Part shown: positions 18,159 through 27,946 of the stretch, in pieces
Position numbering within the stretch: position 1 is the first letter of the stretch
How the letters are laid out: every line of letters starts with the position of its first letter
Source of the DNA: Candidatus Electrothrix scaldis
GTDB lineage: Bacteria; Desulfobacterota; Desulfobulbia; Desulfobulbales; Desulfobulbaceae
Direction: 5' to 3'
Length of the DNA stretch: 64,000 nt
Assembly: GCA_033584155.1 (NCBI GenBank)
Contig: CP138355.1
Location: 1,627,501 to 1,691,500, forward strand
Made by a program: the position numbers and the translations under genes
The notes under the pieces: model-generated
What the model saw: only the letters and a program-made list of their open reading frames with translations
Told to the model about the DNA's origin: nothing
The model's database searches: none

Positions 18159-18890
18159 TTAAGAATTGTCGTGCCCTTCCTCACCTAAAGTGCTTTTATA
18201 CTTCTCATAGAGTATAGGAATATCGAAAAGTTTTTTTATACTACCCAACCACCTTTTTTCAGACATGGTATCAGGTGGAAAAAAAGAATTAAAAACGGAA
18301 TTCAACTGTGTCTTTGATATAAAGAATAAAATACCAGAGATGTAAAGTGCCACTGAGTTTTGAGGATGTTCCAATTCAATTGGATTCATAATTATCTTAC
18401 TATCAATTTTGCCATCAATTCGTACAAGAATTGTATAAAAAGGAAACTCTGAGGGGAGACCGGGATTTTCGCCTAGAAGCATTTTCCTTAAAATTTCTTG
18501 ATTATGAGCATCAAGATTGACCGAAAAATTTTTATCAGAAGATACTGAAAGTCTCCATAAAATGGATAATATAAACAATCTGATTTCTTTGTATCTATAG
18601 TTCTTTATTTCAATCAGCCCGTTATCAACTATATGTATTTCAATATCTTTTCGTCCAATGAAAAAATTTCTAAAATACTTCTCAAAACGTCCAATTTTTT
18701 GCTCACAATCATGACACATTAACTTCTCTTTCGGCCCATCTTGAGGGGGAAATTTTATCTCTTTAGACGAAAGATATTTAAATTTATTTTTATAATCTTC
18801 TCCATCTCTACAATGCTTCACAAGCCATTTAGGAATAATATGAGAGACACGTAGTTCTCGTTCTTGAAGACAAAGACGACAGGTATTCAA
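18159..18890 (-). CDS. HNH-like zinc protein, possible endonuclease
   Basis: About 243 residues. The N-terminal part has CRLC, then SHIIPKWL, then MCHDCEQKIG, the arrangement seen in HNH-type proteins where two CxxC pairs bind zinc and the SHI(I/V)P histidine is near the active site. The frame is open from an ATG at 18947. A TTG at 18890 has a good ribosome-binding site (AAAGGA six bases upstream) and places CxxC at residue 3, as is usual in such proteins, so I chose it. The remaining region is helical and unassigned. Low GC, inside the island; a mobile-element or defence role is only inference. Confidence 0.55.
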   Translation of the reverse strand: MNTCRLCLQERELRVSHIIPKWLVKHCRDGEDYKNKFKYLSSKEIKFPPQDGPKEKLMCHDCEQKIGRFEKYFRNFFIGRKDIEIHIVDNGLIEIKNYRYKEIRLFILSILWRLSVSSDKNFSVNLDAHNQEILRKMLLGENPGLPSEFPFYTILVRIDGKIDSKIIMNPIELEHPQNSVALYISGILFFISKTQLNSVFNSFFPPDTMSEKRWLGSIKKLFDIPILYEKYKSTLGEEGHDNS

Positions 18891-19081
18891 AATTAATCCT
18901 TTTAGGCGGTGTTGACGGCAGAGACATATCATTTCTGTATGACCCAAAAACTATCCCGTCCGATTATTTACCACCCCATCCCTACAGCTTCAACCTCTTT
19001 CCCCTTCCTCCTGCCCATCATCCGCAATCAGGTATTCTTCCCGCACCTCTTCCGGGGCCGGTTCAGTCCATAGTTATCGTC

Positions 19082-19432
19082 TCATCCCGGCTGAATATCA
19101 ATAGCCGCACGAACAAACGCGGCCTGTGGATTCGGTGCATTTTCAATATCCTTCATGCACCTGTCGCTGATCTCAGCCCCTTTCTCCTGTCGCATCTCCC
19201 GTATCATCTCGGCAAACATTTCAACGCCTGCACGGTCGTTATCCAAAGGCTCCGGGCTGTCCTGCCAGCGTTCCGGGTTCCGGTTGTTCAGCCAGTATTT
19301 AGCCGCCGCCACATTCGCCGGTATCACCTTATTTTTTGTTACCCGCCGCACCTCTTGGCCGTTCTCTTCAGTGACCGCAACTTCTTTCCACTCCGAGTCA
19401 AGCGCAGCCTGGAGTAGGGCGGACTTTAGCAC
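19082..19432 (-). pseudogene. Truncated phage terminase small-subunit-like gene
   Basis: The 116-residue frame resembles the C-terminal part of terminase small subunits: an ALLQAAL helix, a short charged hairpin, then ANVAAAKYWLNNRNPERWQD, where the (A/T)AAxxWLxNRxPxxW pattern is characteristic. The N-terminal helix-turn-helix needed for DNA recognition is absent; an in-frame stop lies about 14 codons upstream of the GTG start. No large terminase, portal or other phage gene follows. It is best read as a prophage relic at the right end of the island. A 65-codon frame at 19471-19668 on the same strand may be another fragment but is not recognisable. Confidence 0.45.
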
Positions 19433-19660
19433 ATGAGCAAGGTGAGCGGCCTTTCCGGCTTCAGGAAATATTATCCTTCATCAAGAATATTCCCGCTTGA
19501 TTCCGGGTGGACTTCCCACCATTCCCGGCTCATTTTCCCGTTCATGCCGAGAACAGAGTCTTTCTTGGCACCACGGGAGATTTTCGGTTCCAACAGGTGA
19601 TTATGGGCCTTCAGGATTTCAGCAACCTTGCGGGCCGCTCCTGCGGAGGAGCGTGCCGTG

Positions 19661-19753
19661 CCCCACATGTTGCCTCGTTTTCATTTCCTGTGGGGGACAC
19701 GAAAATCCGCCGCTGTTGCTCTCTAAAAAAATGCTTTCGGTATACCTGTGCTT
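19661..19753. repeat. Right flanking repeat segments of the island
   Basis: Positions 19661-19696 and 19729-19753 match, in order and orientation, the two segments at 14125-14160 and 14426-14450. The distance between the two matching blocks is shorter here (33 bases versus 266), so material was gained on the left or lost on the right. Confidence 0.6.
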
Positions 19754-19839
19754 AATAGGTGAGATGAAGACACGCACGCAGAGCCTGTGATCTCAAGCTC
19801 TGCATGCATTGTGTTGTTATGGCCTTTGGGGATGGCGAA

Positions 19840-19867
19840 GAAAAACCCCGCCAGAAGGGCGGGGTTG
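19840..19867 (-). terminator. Intrinsic terminator of nifV-nifA
   Basis: On the minus strand AACCCCGCC pairs with GGCGGGGTT around a 4-base loop and runs into TTTTT-CTTC. It lies about 10 bases beyond the nifA stop. Confidence 0.85.
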
Positions 19868-19872
19868 GTTGA

Positions 19873-21516
19873 TTAATACAGGGGGGGGCGCTGGAGATTG
19901 AATTTTTTAATTCGGTAGCCTATCTGACGCTGGGTGAGTCCCAACTCGCGAGCTGCCCGTGCCTGCACCCAACCGTGCCGTTTCAGAGCTGATTCCACCT
20001 GTTCACGTTCCAATTCCTGGAGGGAGCGAGGGGCGCCGCCATTTTCTGTGTTTCGCTGTTCAGGCATCTGGTAAGAGGACAGGGACGGCTCTTCTCGGTG
20101 GTGATGATCCTGTATGATCCGTTCCCCCGGAGGCTGGAGGAAATACCCCGGAAGATCATGGACAGAAAGCATGTCTCCGGTGGAAAGAATAACCAGTCGT
20201 TCCATAAGGTTCTGCAGCTCTCGAACATTGCCTGGCCAGTCGTAATCGGTCATCAGGTCGAGAAACTCTCTGGTCATCCGTACATTTTTGTCATTTCTTT
20301 TATTGCTCGCCTTGAGGAAGAAATCCGTCAGCAGAGGGATGTCGTCTTTTCTTTCGCGAAGCGGCGGCAGAACAATGGGTACGACATTGAGTCGATAGTA
20401 AAGGTCATTACGGAAGGTCCCGTTGAGCACAGCCTTTTCCAGGCTGACATTGGTTGCTGCAATGATACGCACATCCACGTTGATGGTACGATTAGAACCC
20501 AGGCGCTCAAACTGCTGCTCCTGAAGTACCCGAAGCAATTTTGCCTGAAGGGTCAGAGGCATTTCGCCAATTTCATCAAGAAAAAGCGTACCGTTGTCTG
20601 CTAATTCAAAGCGTCCTTCCCTGGTGCCATCAGCACCGGTAAACGCGCCCTTATTATGACCGAACAGCTCGCTTTCCAGGAGGTTTTCCGGGAGGGCAGC
20701 ACAGTTGATTTTTACAAAGGGATTTTCTCGCCGAGGGCTGGCCTCGTGAATAGCCTGGGCGGCCAGCTCTTTTCCTGTTCCTGACTCACCGAGGAGCAGG
20801 ACACTGGCGCGGCTGGGGGCAACCCGTTCAATGCTCCAGAAAACTTCCTGCATGGTTTTGCACTGGCCGATAATATAATGCTTTTTATGGCGGGCATGGA
20901 GGCGAGCCTTCAGGCTCTGGTTTTCTGAAACAAGTTTCTGCCGATCTTGCCGAATCGCCTGATTCAGATTGAGAAACTGGGAAATCAGAGTGGAGAGCAC
21001 CGTCAGGAAGCGGACATCTTCCTCAAGGGAAATCTCCAGGCCAAAGAGGCGATCAACACTCAGGACACCCACTGGTTTTTCTTTGAGCAATACCGGTACA
21101 CCAATAAAAGAGAGCTTGGTTTTGCTGTACATCTGCCGGGAACCTGTACGGTTCAGGAAAAGAGGCTCACTGTCGATATCTGGGACAATGAATGGTGCTC
21201 CGCTTCGGAACACTTTTCCGTAGATTCCCTCGTCAAAATTGTAAATGCCCCGCTGTTCTTCTTCAATGCTCAGGCCATATGAGGCCCGGATGGTCAGATG
21301 TGTTTGCTCTTCATTGAGGAGTGCCAGAGTGGCACGCTCCATGCGTAAGGTATCATGGAGGACTTTGAGGATGGCGGAAAGGGCTGTGTCCAGATGGACT
21401 GCCGACCCGATCAGTTTAACGATACGATAGAGCGCCTTGATTTCCAGAGCTTCTGTGCCTTCAGACGCGAAACTATGGTTGGGGAAGAGGTTGGCTTCCT
21501 CTTTCTCCTTAAGCAT
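19873..21516 (-). CDS. nifA: Nif-specific sigma-54-dependent activator NifA
   Basis: NifA binds TGT-N10-ACA sites and activates RNA polymerase with sigma-54 at nif promoters. The 547-residue protein has an N-terminal GAF domain (about 35-185), a central AAA+ domain with Walker A GESGTGKE, the sigma-54 contact loop GAFTGA and Walker [11 protein letters not shown], then a C-terminal Fis-type helix-turn-helix ([39 protein letters not shown]). The lineage with nifV 25 bp upstream and the nif structural operon next door supports NifA over other enhancer-binding proteins. The predicted binding site is at 24243-24258. Confidence 0.93.
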   Translation of the reverse strand: MLKEKEEANLFPNHSFASEGTEALEIKALYRIVKLIGSAVHLDTALSAILKVLHDTLRMERATLALLNEEQTHLTIRASYGLSIEEEQRGIYNFDEGIYGKVFRSGAPFIVPDIDSEPLFLNRTGSRQMYSKTKLSFIGVPVLLKEKPVGVLSVDRLFGLEISLEEDVRFLTVLSTLISQFLNLNQAIRQDRQKLVSENQSLKARLHARHKKHYIIGQCKTMQEVFWSIERVAPSRASVLLLGESGTGKELAAQAIHEASPRRENPFVKINCAALPENLLESELFGHNKGAFTGADGTREGRFELADNGTLFLDEIGEMPLTLQAKLLRVLQEQQFERLGSNRTINVDVRIIAATNVSLEKAVLNGTFRNDLYYRLNVVPIVLPPLRERKDDIPLLTDFFLKASNKRNDKNVRMTREFLDLMTDYDWPGNVRELQNLMERLVILSTGDMLSVHDLPGYFLQPPGERIIQDHHHREEPSLSSYQMPEQRNTENGGAPRSLQELEREQVESALKRHGWVQARAARELGLTQRQIGYRIKKFNLQRPPLY

Positions 21517-21541
21517 GTCTTTTTCCTCTCATTCAGAAAGT

Positions 21542-22657
21542 TTAACAGCACTCTGCGGCAACGCGGAGCAGCTGCTCTTGATTAAGTACTTCACCGCCGG
21601 AACGTATCCGGCTCACGAGTTCTTTGATTTGCATTTCATCAAGCCGGAGCCCTGCCTTATGCAGTTGCAACTGAACAGCTCTGGCTCCGGTCTTTCCCCC
21701 GAAATGAAGCCGTCTTTTTCCGCCGACACGTTCCGGGGCATATGGTTCGTAAATATCAGGGTTAACAGTCAGTCCATGCTGATGCAGTCCGCTTTCGCAG
21801 GTAAAGATGGCTGAACCGACCAAGGGGTGATTATCTGCTATATCCCTTCCTGTTATTTCGGCAAGGAATTGACAGAGCTCCGGGACGAACTCTGGGTAAT
21901 ACCGTTTTTCTCCCAGAACGAGGGAGAGGTAGCCGATAACTTCTTCGAGGCGGCAGTTGCCCGTCCGCTCTCCGAGTCCAAGTACCGTGGCATCAAGACA
22001 GTCAGCCCCGGCTTCCAGCGCGGCAATGGAGTTGGCTGTAGCCATACCGAAATCGTTATGGCAATGCACTGCAAGCGGGATCTGTACAGCATCTTTTACT
22101 GTCTGCACCAAGGTTGTCATGCGTGCCGGGGAGCAGATTCCCACGGTGTCTGCCAGACGGATTCTGGTCGCCCCGTGTCCCTTGGCTGTTTCTGCCGTTG
22201 CAATCAGAAAATCTATATCAGCCCGTGAGGCATCTTCCATGCCCACGGAAACCGCCGGAATACCGGCTGCCAAGGCCTGTTTGATTGACGAGGCAAGTGT
22301 CTTGCTTATCCAGTCTCGGTCTTTTCCTAATCGTTCCTGGATGTGCGGATCTGAAACCGGAATGGATAGGGCCAGCAGGTCTGGGGAGCAGGTAGCTGCA
22401 AAGGCGATATCTTCAGCTTTGCAGCGGCACCACAGGCTGAGCCGACAGGAGCCAGCTGTTATTTCTCTGGCTTTTTGGACAAGCCTGGGAAGATTGGAGT
22501 GTACAGGGGCTGCAATACCAAGTTCAATTTCTTCAATGCCAACCCTGTATAATTTCCTAATAATAGTATATTTGTCCTCATCGGAGAAGAGGACACTCGG
22601 TGTCTGCTCACCCTCCCGGAGGGTGGAGTCGATAATTTTTGGCTGGTTGATGCGCAT
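21542..22657 (-). CDS. nifV: Homocitrate synthase NifV
   Basis: NifV condenses acetyl-CoA with 2-oxoglutarate to make homocitrate, the organic ligand of the FeMo cofactor. The DSTLREGEQTP motif is at the N-terminus and the metal-binding HCHNDFGMATAN in the barrel, followed by GLGERTGNCRLEEV, as in HMGL-like homocitrate synthases. The frame is open to 22747, but the methionine at 22657 (MRINQPKIIDST) gives the family N-terminus and a length of about 371. It is upstream of nifA and probably co-transcribed. No NifA site or sigma-54 promoter was found before it. Confidence 0.93.
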   Translation of the reverse strand: MRINQPKIIDSTLREGEQTPSVLFSDEDKYTIIRKLYRVGIEEIELGIAAPVHSNLPRLVQKAREITAGSCRLSLWCRCKAEDIAFAATCSPDLLALSIPVSDPHIQERLGKDRDWISKTLASSIKQALAAGIPAVSVGMEDASRADIDFLIATAETAKGHGATRIRLADTVGICSPARMTTLVQTVKDAVQIPLAVHCHNDFGMATANSIAALEAGADCLDATVLGLGERTGNCRLEEVIGYLSLVLGEKRYYPEFVPELCQFLAEITGRDIADNHPLVGSAIFTCESGLHQHGLTVNPDIYEPYAPERVGGKRRLHFGGKTGARAVQLQLHKAGLRLDEMQIKELVSRIRSGGEVLNQEQLLRVAAECC

Positions 22658-22747
22658 CTGTTCGTTCTGATTTGGTTCCCCTCTGGCGGGCAACTGAATC
22701 TTGGATACAGGGAAAAATATATATACAGATAAAGGTATCCACATCAT

Positions 22748-23520
22748 GTGCCATTTTATCCTTTTTTCGCGGGGAGGGGAGAATGGATGGAAAACCAGAG
22801 TATTGCAGAGCGAGGGGAGTGCTTGTTAAGTGGGCAATTGGGGGGATAAAGTTTACAATATTGATCCTTTTGTTAACTTTGAACACATAAATGTGAGAAA
22901 TGATGCTTTGGTGTAGGGGGTATGGATAGATAAAAGAGGGTGGATTGGGGGTATTTTGGGGAGGGAACGGAAGGTCGAGTAGATGCGTGGGATTTCCGTT
23001 TTGTTCGTGGATGTGTTTTGTGTAAGGTTTTGCGGTGTAACTCCTTTGGGTGCCTCGGTTGCCCTGCGATTTGAATGCTCAGGCTTTCTCTTAACTCGCT
23101 TTGTCGTTACGTGGTCTGAAGATAATCCGTGATCCCGAATTGTTCAATCCGAAATAGGTGTTTTTTGTTTGCGTCACTCCTTCGTTCCTGTAGCTTAGAA
23201 AATGCGCAAAAAGTATTCTCTGGAATTAACCGTTTCTAGTACTTTGTATGCTCCGTGGGAGAGGATGACATGCTTAAATCAACCGTATCTTCCTGGTCAT
23301 AAATTTGATGGTTCTGCTCAGAAAGTTGCAGGAACAGCTTGAAAATTTATATCTTTCACGGTTTTTACTTTTACGCAGCCAGCTGAATCATATTATCGCT
23401 CGATTTTTTGCGTTCTTTGAGTAAATGCCAAGGCAAGTCCTGCAGTATTGCCTGTATGAGAGGTTGGCTTTTTGAGGATGCTCTATTTCGTTTGTTCTTC
23501 AACGCCCTTTTTATGATCAG
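22748..23520. other. Intergenic region between nifV and a TPR remnant
   Basis: About 770 bases. No convincing gene or RNA was found on either strand. The first 150 bases are the likely promoter region of nifV-nifA. A TGT-N9-ACA sequence near 22880 is one base short of the NifA-site spacing. The rest appears to be decayed sequence. Confidence 0.5.
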
Positions 23521-23799
23521 AATCAATTTAGAATGTCGGAACTGCTTTACGAAGAGGCTCTGGATATCTATCGAAGTCTTGCCGAGTCAAACCCCGAAGT
23601 ATTTATGCAGGATGTAGCGGTGACGCTTGTAAGTATGAGTGTTTTTTATTTGAGCGCCGTCCCGGATAAGAAGAAATCATCCGCTTTGGCAGAGGAAGCT
23701 GTAAAAATACTACGTCCTTTCGGTGAAAATGTGCCGGACCTTGAACCTTACATGGAAATAGCTGAACAAGTTTTGCAGGTGAATAGAAGGGGAGGTTGA
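23521..23799 (+). pseudogene. Tetratricopeptide-repeat protein fragment
   Basis: An open stretch encodes QFRMSELLYEEALDIYRSLAESNPE followed by a repeat helix pair and a second ALAEEAVKIL helix, about 90 residues in total. This is the C-terminal end of the multi-TPR proteins with ALEIYRxLAxxNPExYxPDVAxTL repeats. In-frame translation starts only at an internal ATG (23533), a stop lies about 17 codons upstream, and no further repeats precede it. I read it as the tail of a deleted TPR gene rather than a functional small protein. Confidence 0.5.
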
Positions 23800-24190
23800 T
23801 AGAGGAGTACTGTGTTCAGTGTGTAATCAGCTTGGAATGGCATGATGCCCATCGTCATGTCTTCTGTGCCGACGTCCTTCGTGCCGTTTTATGCTCCCAG
23901 CTCGGCGCCTGAAACCCTTACTTTTCCATAATTCACTGATAACTCTTAAGTTTCCAGTCTCCTCTAGCATCTTTTTTCAATGCTCCCCTGAATTTGTAGC
24001 CCTTTTTGTAAGGAATTACCCTTATCTTCCCTTCTTATCTGCTGTTTTTGCACTATTACTTTGTCTGTGTCCTTCTCTGGCAAAGATCTGCGTGAGAGCT
24101 TGTTGGATTATGTTCTTTTTAAAATATCTTCTGATAACAAATTGATATGCCGATAATTCGGTGGAGATATAGTGGTGCTATTGTGTCACA
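23800..24190. other. Intergenic region upstream of the nif operon
   Basis: Nearly 400 bases without a supported gene. The sequence from about 23890 on is pyrimidine-rich. Regulatory sites for nifH begin after this. Confidence 0.4.
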
Positions 24191-24230
24191 AAGTGGCAAT
24201 AAACGCTTTAATTTGAACAAAAGTGGCAAT
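24191..24230 (+). repeat. Paired AAGTGGCAAT boxes upstream of nifH
   Basis: AAGTGGCAAT occurs exactly at 24191-24200 and 24221-24230, 30 bp apart (about three helical turns), each preceded by ACAA or CACA. A related GTGGCAT is at 24277. The position just upstream of the NifA site suggests a second regulator, but no protein is assigned. Confidence 0.4.
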
Positions 24231-24242
24231 ATTATACCTTAA

Positions 24243-24258
24243 TGTAGATATGTAGACA
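24243..24258 (+). promoter_or_regulatory. NifA upstream activating site
   Basis: TGT-N10-ACA with exact spacing, 96 bases upstream of the sigma-54 promoter, the usual enhancer distance. It matches the NifA consensus and NifA is encoded nearby. Confidence 0.7.
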
Positions 24259-24353
24259 AAAGGGTTTTTGTAGTATGTGGCATTTTTTGCCCTGTATAGT
24301 GGAGATAAAATTTAGAGTGCTGATATTAAAAGATATAAAAAAAACTTTCAGTT

Positions 24354-24369
24354 CGGCACGGCCCTTGCT
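24354..24369 (+). promoter_or_regulatory. Sigma-54 promoter of nifHI1I2DK
   Basis: CGGCACGGCCCTTGCT matches TGGCACGNNNNTTGCW with only the first base different. GG and GC are separated by exactly 10 bases. The expected transcription start is near 24381, giving an 83-base leader to nifH. Confidence 0.8.
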
Positions 24370-24427
24370 GTGTAAGGGGTAACAAGCGACACGAAGCTGG
24401 TCGCAAGGCAATCAAAGGACCGGATGA

Positions 24428-25288
<861 letters not shown>

Positions 25289-25304
25289 GATAGGCCCCAG
25301 TTGT

Positions 25305-25360
25305 GGGCAGACGCGGTGTCTGCCCTGTTACAAAGCGGATACATGTAGGTTATACCTACA
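25305..25360 (+). promoter_or_regulatory. Two intercistronic hairpins between nifH and nifI1
   Basis: 25305-25325 is GGGCAGAC-GCGGT-GTCTGCCC (8-bp perfect stem). 25344-25360 is TGTAGGT-TAT-ACCTACA (7-bp stem). Neither has a T-run, so they are more likely to stabilise the nifH mRNA 3' end or attenuate downstream expression than to terminate fully. Confidence 0.6.
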
Positions 25361-25415
25361 AGATTCGGAATCACAACACAGAATTAGTTTTACATTCTAC
25401 TCAGGAGAATAACTC

Positions 25416-25760
25416 ATGTTAATGATTAGAGCCATCGTTCGTCCGGAGAAATCCGATGACATTCTTGCTGCCCTCATGGATGCAGGTTTTCCGGCAGTAA
25501 CCAAATATTCCGTGGCTGGACGCGGTAAACAACGTGGTATTAAAATCGGTGACGTCACCTATGATGAGATTCCGAAAATGATGCTGATGTCCGTCGTTCA
25601 GGACGAAGATAAAGATTTTGTAATCCAAACCATCATGGATACCGCCAGAACCTCTGAGAAGGGTGCTTTTGGTGACGGTAAGATTTTTGTAAGTGAAGTT
25701 GAGGAAGTCTATACCATCAGTTCCGGAGTTAAAGAAGGAGCCGTTGAGGAGGCCGCGTAA
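25416..25760 (+). CDS. nifI1: PII-family nitrogen regulator NifI1
   Basis: NifI1 together with NifI2 inhibits the nitrogenase MoFe protein in response to ammonium via 2-oxoglutarate and ATP in anaerobic archaea and bacteria. The 114-residue product starts MLMIRAIVRPEKSDDIL and has the PII fold with its ligand-binding C-terminal strand segment (GAFGDGKIFV). The T-loop (about residues 35-55) lacks the uridylylated Tyr context of GlnB. The stop codon overlaps the nifI2 start by one base. Confidence 0.95.
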   Translation: MLMIRAIVRPEKSDDILAALMDAGFPAVTKYSVAGRGKQRGIKIGDVTYDEIPKMMLMSVVQDEDKDFVIQTIMDTARTSEKGAFGDGKIFVSEVEEVYTISSGVKEGAVEEAA

Positions 25761-26134
25761 TGAAAGAAGTCGTCGCTGTGGTACGCATCAATATGATGAA
25801 CCAGACCAAGCAGGCTTTAAGCGATGTCGGGGTTGACGCATATTTTGTCCGTGAGGCTCAGGGCCGGGGCAAAGGTTTTGCTAATCCTAAGGTGCTTGAA
25901 GGGGTCGATAACGGATACGAGGAAGCGGCAGCCGTGCTGGGAGAAAAAGGAAAACTTTATCCCAAGCGAGTGGTAACCGTGGTGGTTGAGGACGACAAGG
26001 TAGAAGACGTTGTCAAAGCTATTATTGAGCCTAACCAGACCGGAAAGCCGGGTGACGGCAAGATTTTTGTCTTGCCAGTATCTGATTCTGTCCGGGTTCG
26101 GACTGGAGAGACAGGCGAGGCAGCTATCGTCTGA
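25760..26134 (+). CDS. nifI2: PII-family nitrogen regulator NifI2
   Basis: The 124-residue partner of NifI1, with the longer T-loop typical of NifI2 (GKGFANPKVLEGVDNGYEEA region, about residues 35-60) and the PII C-terminal signature PGDGKIFVLPV. It overlaps nifI1 by one base and precedes nifD by 29 bases, the standard nifH-I1-I2-D-K order. With NifI1 it probably switches nitrogenase off post-translationally. Confidence 0.95.
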   Translation: MKEVVAVVRINMMNQTKQALSDVGVDAYFVREAQGRGKGFANPKVLEGVDNGYEEAAAVLGEKGKLYPKRVVTVVVEDDKVEDVVKAIIEPNQTGKPGDGKIFVLPVSDSVRVRTGETGEAAIV

Positions 26135-26163
26135 GCCTGAATAGGAATTTTGAGGAGAACAAA

Positions 26164-27810
26164 ATGGGAGCAGCAGAAAAACTGGTGCAGTGGGATCCCA
26201 CCGATGTTAAGGCGGAGCTGATTAAGAAGTATCCGCCCAAGGTGGCCCGAAAACGCGCCAAGCAGATAATGATTAATGAAGCCTTGGAGAATGGTACGCC
26301 GGAGATTACGGCAAACGTTCGTACCATCCCTGGCATCATCACCATGCGCGGGTGTACATACGCTGGTTGTAAGGGCGTTATCATGGGACCGACTCGCGAT
26401 ATTGTCAATCTGGTTCACGGACCCATCGGGTGTAGCTTTTACGCTTGGTTGACCCGACGTAATCAGACTGATCCAGGTCCGGATGACAGTCCTGATAACG
26501 AGAACTTCATGAACTACTGTTTTTCCACCGATATGCAGGATCAGGATATTATCTTCGGTGGGGAGAAGAAACTGGCTGCCGCAGTTCAGGAAGCGTATGA
26601 CCTGTTTCATCCCAAGTCTATCGCTATCTTTGCAACCTGTCCGGTCGGTTTGATCGGTGATGATATTCACACCGTTGCAAAGAACATGAAAGCAAAATTT
26701 GGCGATTGTAACGTCTATGCTTTCAGCTGTGAGGGCTACAAAGGTGTTTCTCAGTCAGCTGGTCATCATATCGCCAATAATCAGGTTTTCCGTCATATCG
26801 TTGGTGAGAATGACGAACCGATTGAAGGTAAGTACAAAATCAACCTGCTCGGTGAGTACAACATCGGTGGTGATGGGTTCGAGATTGATCGAATTTTTAA
26901 AAAATGCGGTATTACCAATGTCTCAACCTTTTCCGGTAACTCCACGTATAACCAGTTCGCTACAGCACATCAGGCTGATTTGAACGCGGTTATGTGTCAT
27001 CGGTCCATCAACTACGTGGCCGATATGCTGGAAACCAAATTCGGTATTCCCTGGATCAAGGTGAACTTCATCGGCGCTAACGCTACAGCGAAGTCTCTGC
27101 GTAAGATTGCTGCCTACTTTGAGGATCAGGAGCTGATTGACAAAGTAGAAGCTGTCATCGCTGAAGAAATGCCTGAGGTAGATGCTGCTGCTCAGGGTGC
27201 GAAGTTGCATACCGATGGCAAGACCGCCATGATGTTTGTGGGTGGTTCTCGTGCGCATCATTACCAGGAGCTGTTCAAAGAGTTGGGTATGAAGACCATC
27301 TCTGCTGGTTATGAGTTTGCCCATCGTGATGACTACGAGGGTCGTGAAGTACTGCCGACCATCAAGCTTGATGCCGATAGTCGGAATATTGAGGAAATCG
27401 AGGTAGAGGCAGATCCAGAGCGTTTCAATCCGCGTAAGAGCGATGAGGCTATGAAGTCTCTGGAAGAGAGCGGTCTGAAGTTTAAAGAGTACAAAGGGCT
27501 TGCTCCAGATATGGAAGAAGGCACCTTAGTTATCGATGACTTGAACCAGTACGAAGCTGAGAAGCTGGTTGAGCTGATGAAGCCGGATATCTTCTGCGCT
27601 GGTATCAAAGAAAAATTCTCCATCCAGAAGCTGGGTGTACCCATGAAGCAGCTGCACAGCTATGATTCTGGTGGACCTTATGCCGGATTTCAGGGCGCGA
27701 TCAACTTCTATAAAGAGATTGATCGGCTGGTGAGCAGCAAAGTCTGGAGCTACATGAAGGCTCCTTGGCAGGAAAATCCGCAGCTCTCCGGCACCTTTGT
27801 CTGGGAATAA
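26164..27810 (+). CDS. nifD: Nitrogenase MoFe protein alpha chain NifD
   Basis: The alpha subunit carries the FeMo cofactor. P-cluster ligands are visible as Cys64 (MRGCTYAGC), Cys90 (GPIGC) and Cys159 (FATCPVGLIGDD). FeMoco ligands are Cys278 (VMCHRSINYV) and His498 (QLHSYDS). At 548 residues it is somewhat longer than Azotobacter NifD (492), mostly through an insertion around residues 385-470 rich in acidic residues, typical of the anaerobe-type enzymes with NifI. It precedes nifK by 136 bases containing hairpins. Confidence 0.97.
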   Translation: MGAAEKLVQWDPTDVKAELIKKYPPKVARKRAKQIMINEALENGTPEITANVRTIPGIITMRGCTYAGCKGVIMGPTRDIVNLVHGPIGCSFYAWLTRRNQTDPGPDDSPDNENFMNYCFSTDMQDQDIIFGGEKKLAAAVQEAYDLFHPKSIAIFATCPVGLIGDDIHTVAKNMKAKFGDCNVYAFSCEGYKGVSQSAGHHIANNQVFRHIVGENDEPIEGKYKINLLGEYNIGGDGFEIDRIFKKCGITNVSTFSGNSTYNQFATAHQADLNAVMCHRSINYVADMLETKFGIPWIKVNFIGANATAKSLRKIAAYFEDQELIDKVEAVIAEEMPEVDAAAQGAKLHTDGKTAMMFVGGSRAHHYQELFKELGMKTISAGYEFAHRDDYEGREVLPTIKLDADSRNIEEIEVEADPERFNPRKSDEAMKSLEESGLKFKEYKGLAPDMEEGTLVIDDLNQYEAEKLVELMKPDIFCAGIKEKFSIQKLGVPMKQLHSYDSGGPYAGFQGAINFYKEIDRLVSSKVWSYMKAPWQENPQLSGTFVWE

Positions 27811-27817
27811 TCTGTAG

Positions 27818-27923
27818 GGGTAGGCCCTGTGCCTGCCCAGTAAAAACAGGGCGGACACTGAGGTTCGACCCTACACCCCATGTGCGGAAAATAACTGCAG
27901 GGGCAATGTGATATTGCCCCTGC
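27818..27923 (+). promoter_or_regulatory. Hairpin-rich nifD-nifK spacer
   Basis: 27897-27923 is a perfect 11-bp stem, GCAGGGGCAAT / ATTGCCCCTGC, with a 5-base loop and no T-run. Upstream, GTAGGG and CCCTAC (about 27814-27874) can pair around a weaker structure. Similar palindromes occur elsewhere in the window (51110-51143), so this may be an inserted repetitive element within the operon. Confidence 0.55.
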
Positions 27924-27946
27924 ATCAGAATACGAGGTAACACAGG

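Noticed and set aside
19471-19668. 65-codon minus-strand frame as a gene
   Set aside because: It has no recognisable domain or ribosome-binding site and overlaps the flanking repeat; it is more likely decayed sequence.
24278-24292. TGGCATTTTTTGCC as a sigma-54 promoter
   Set aside because: GG and GC are only 8 bases apart instead of 10. The element at 24354 has exact spacing and a better match.
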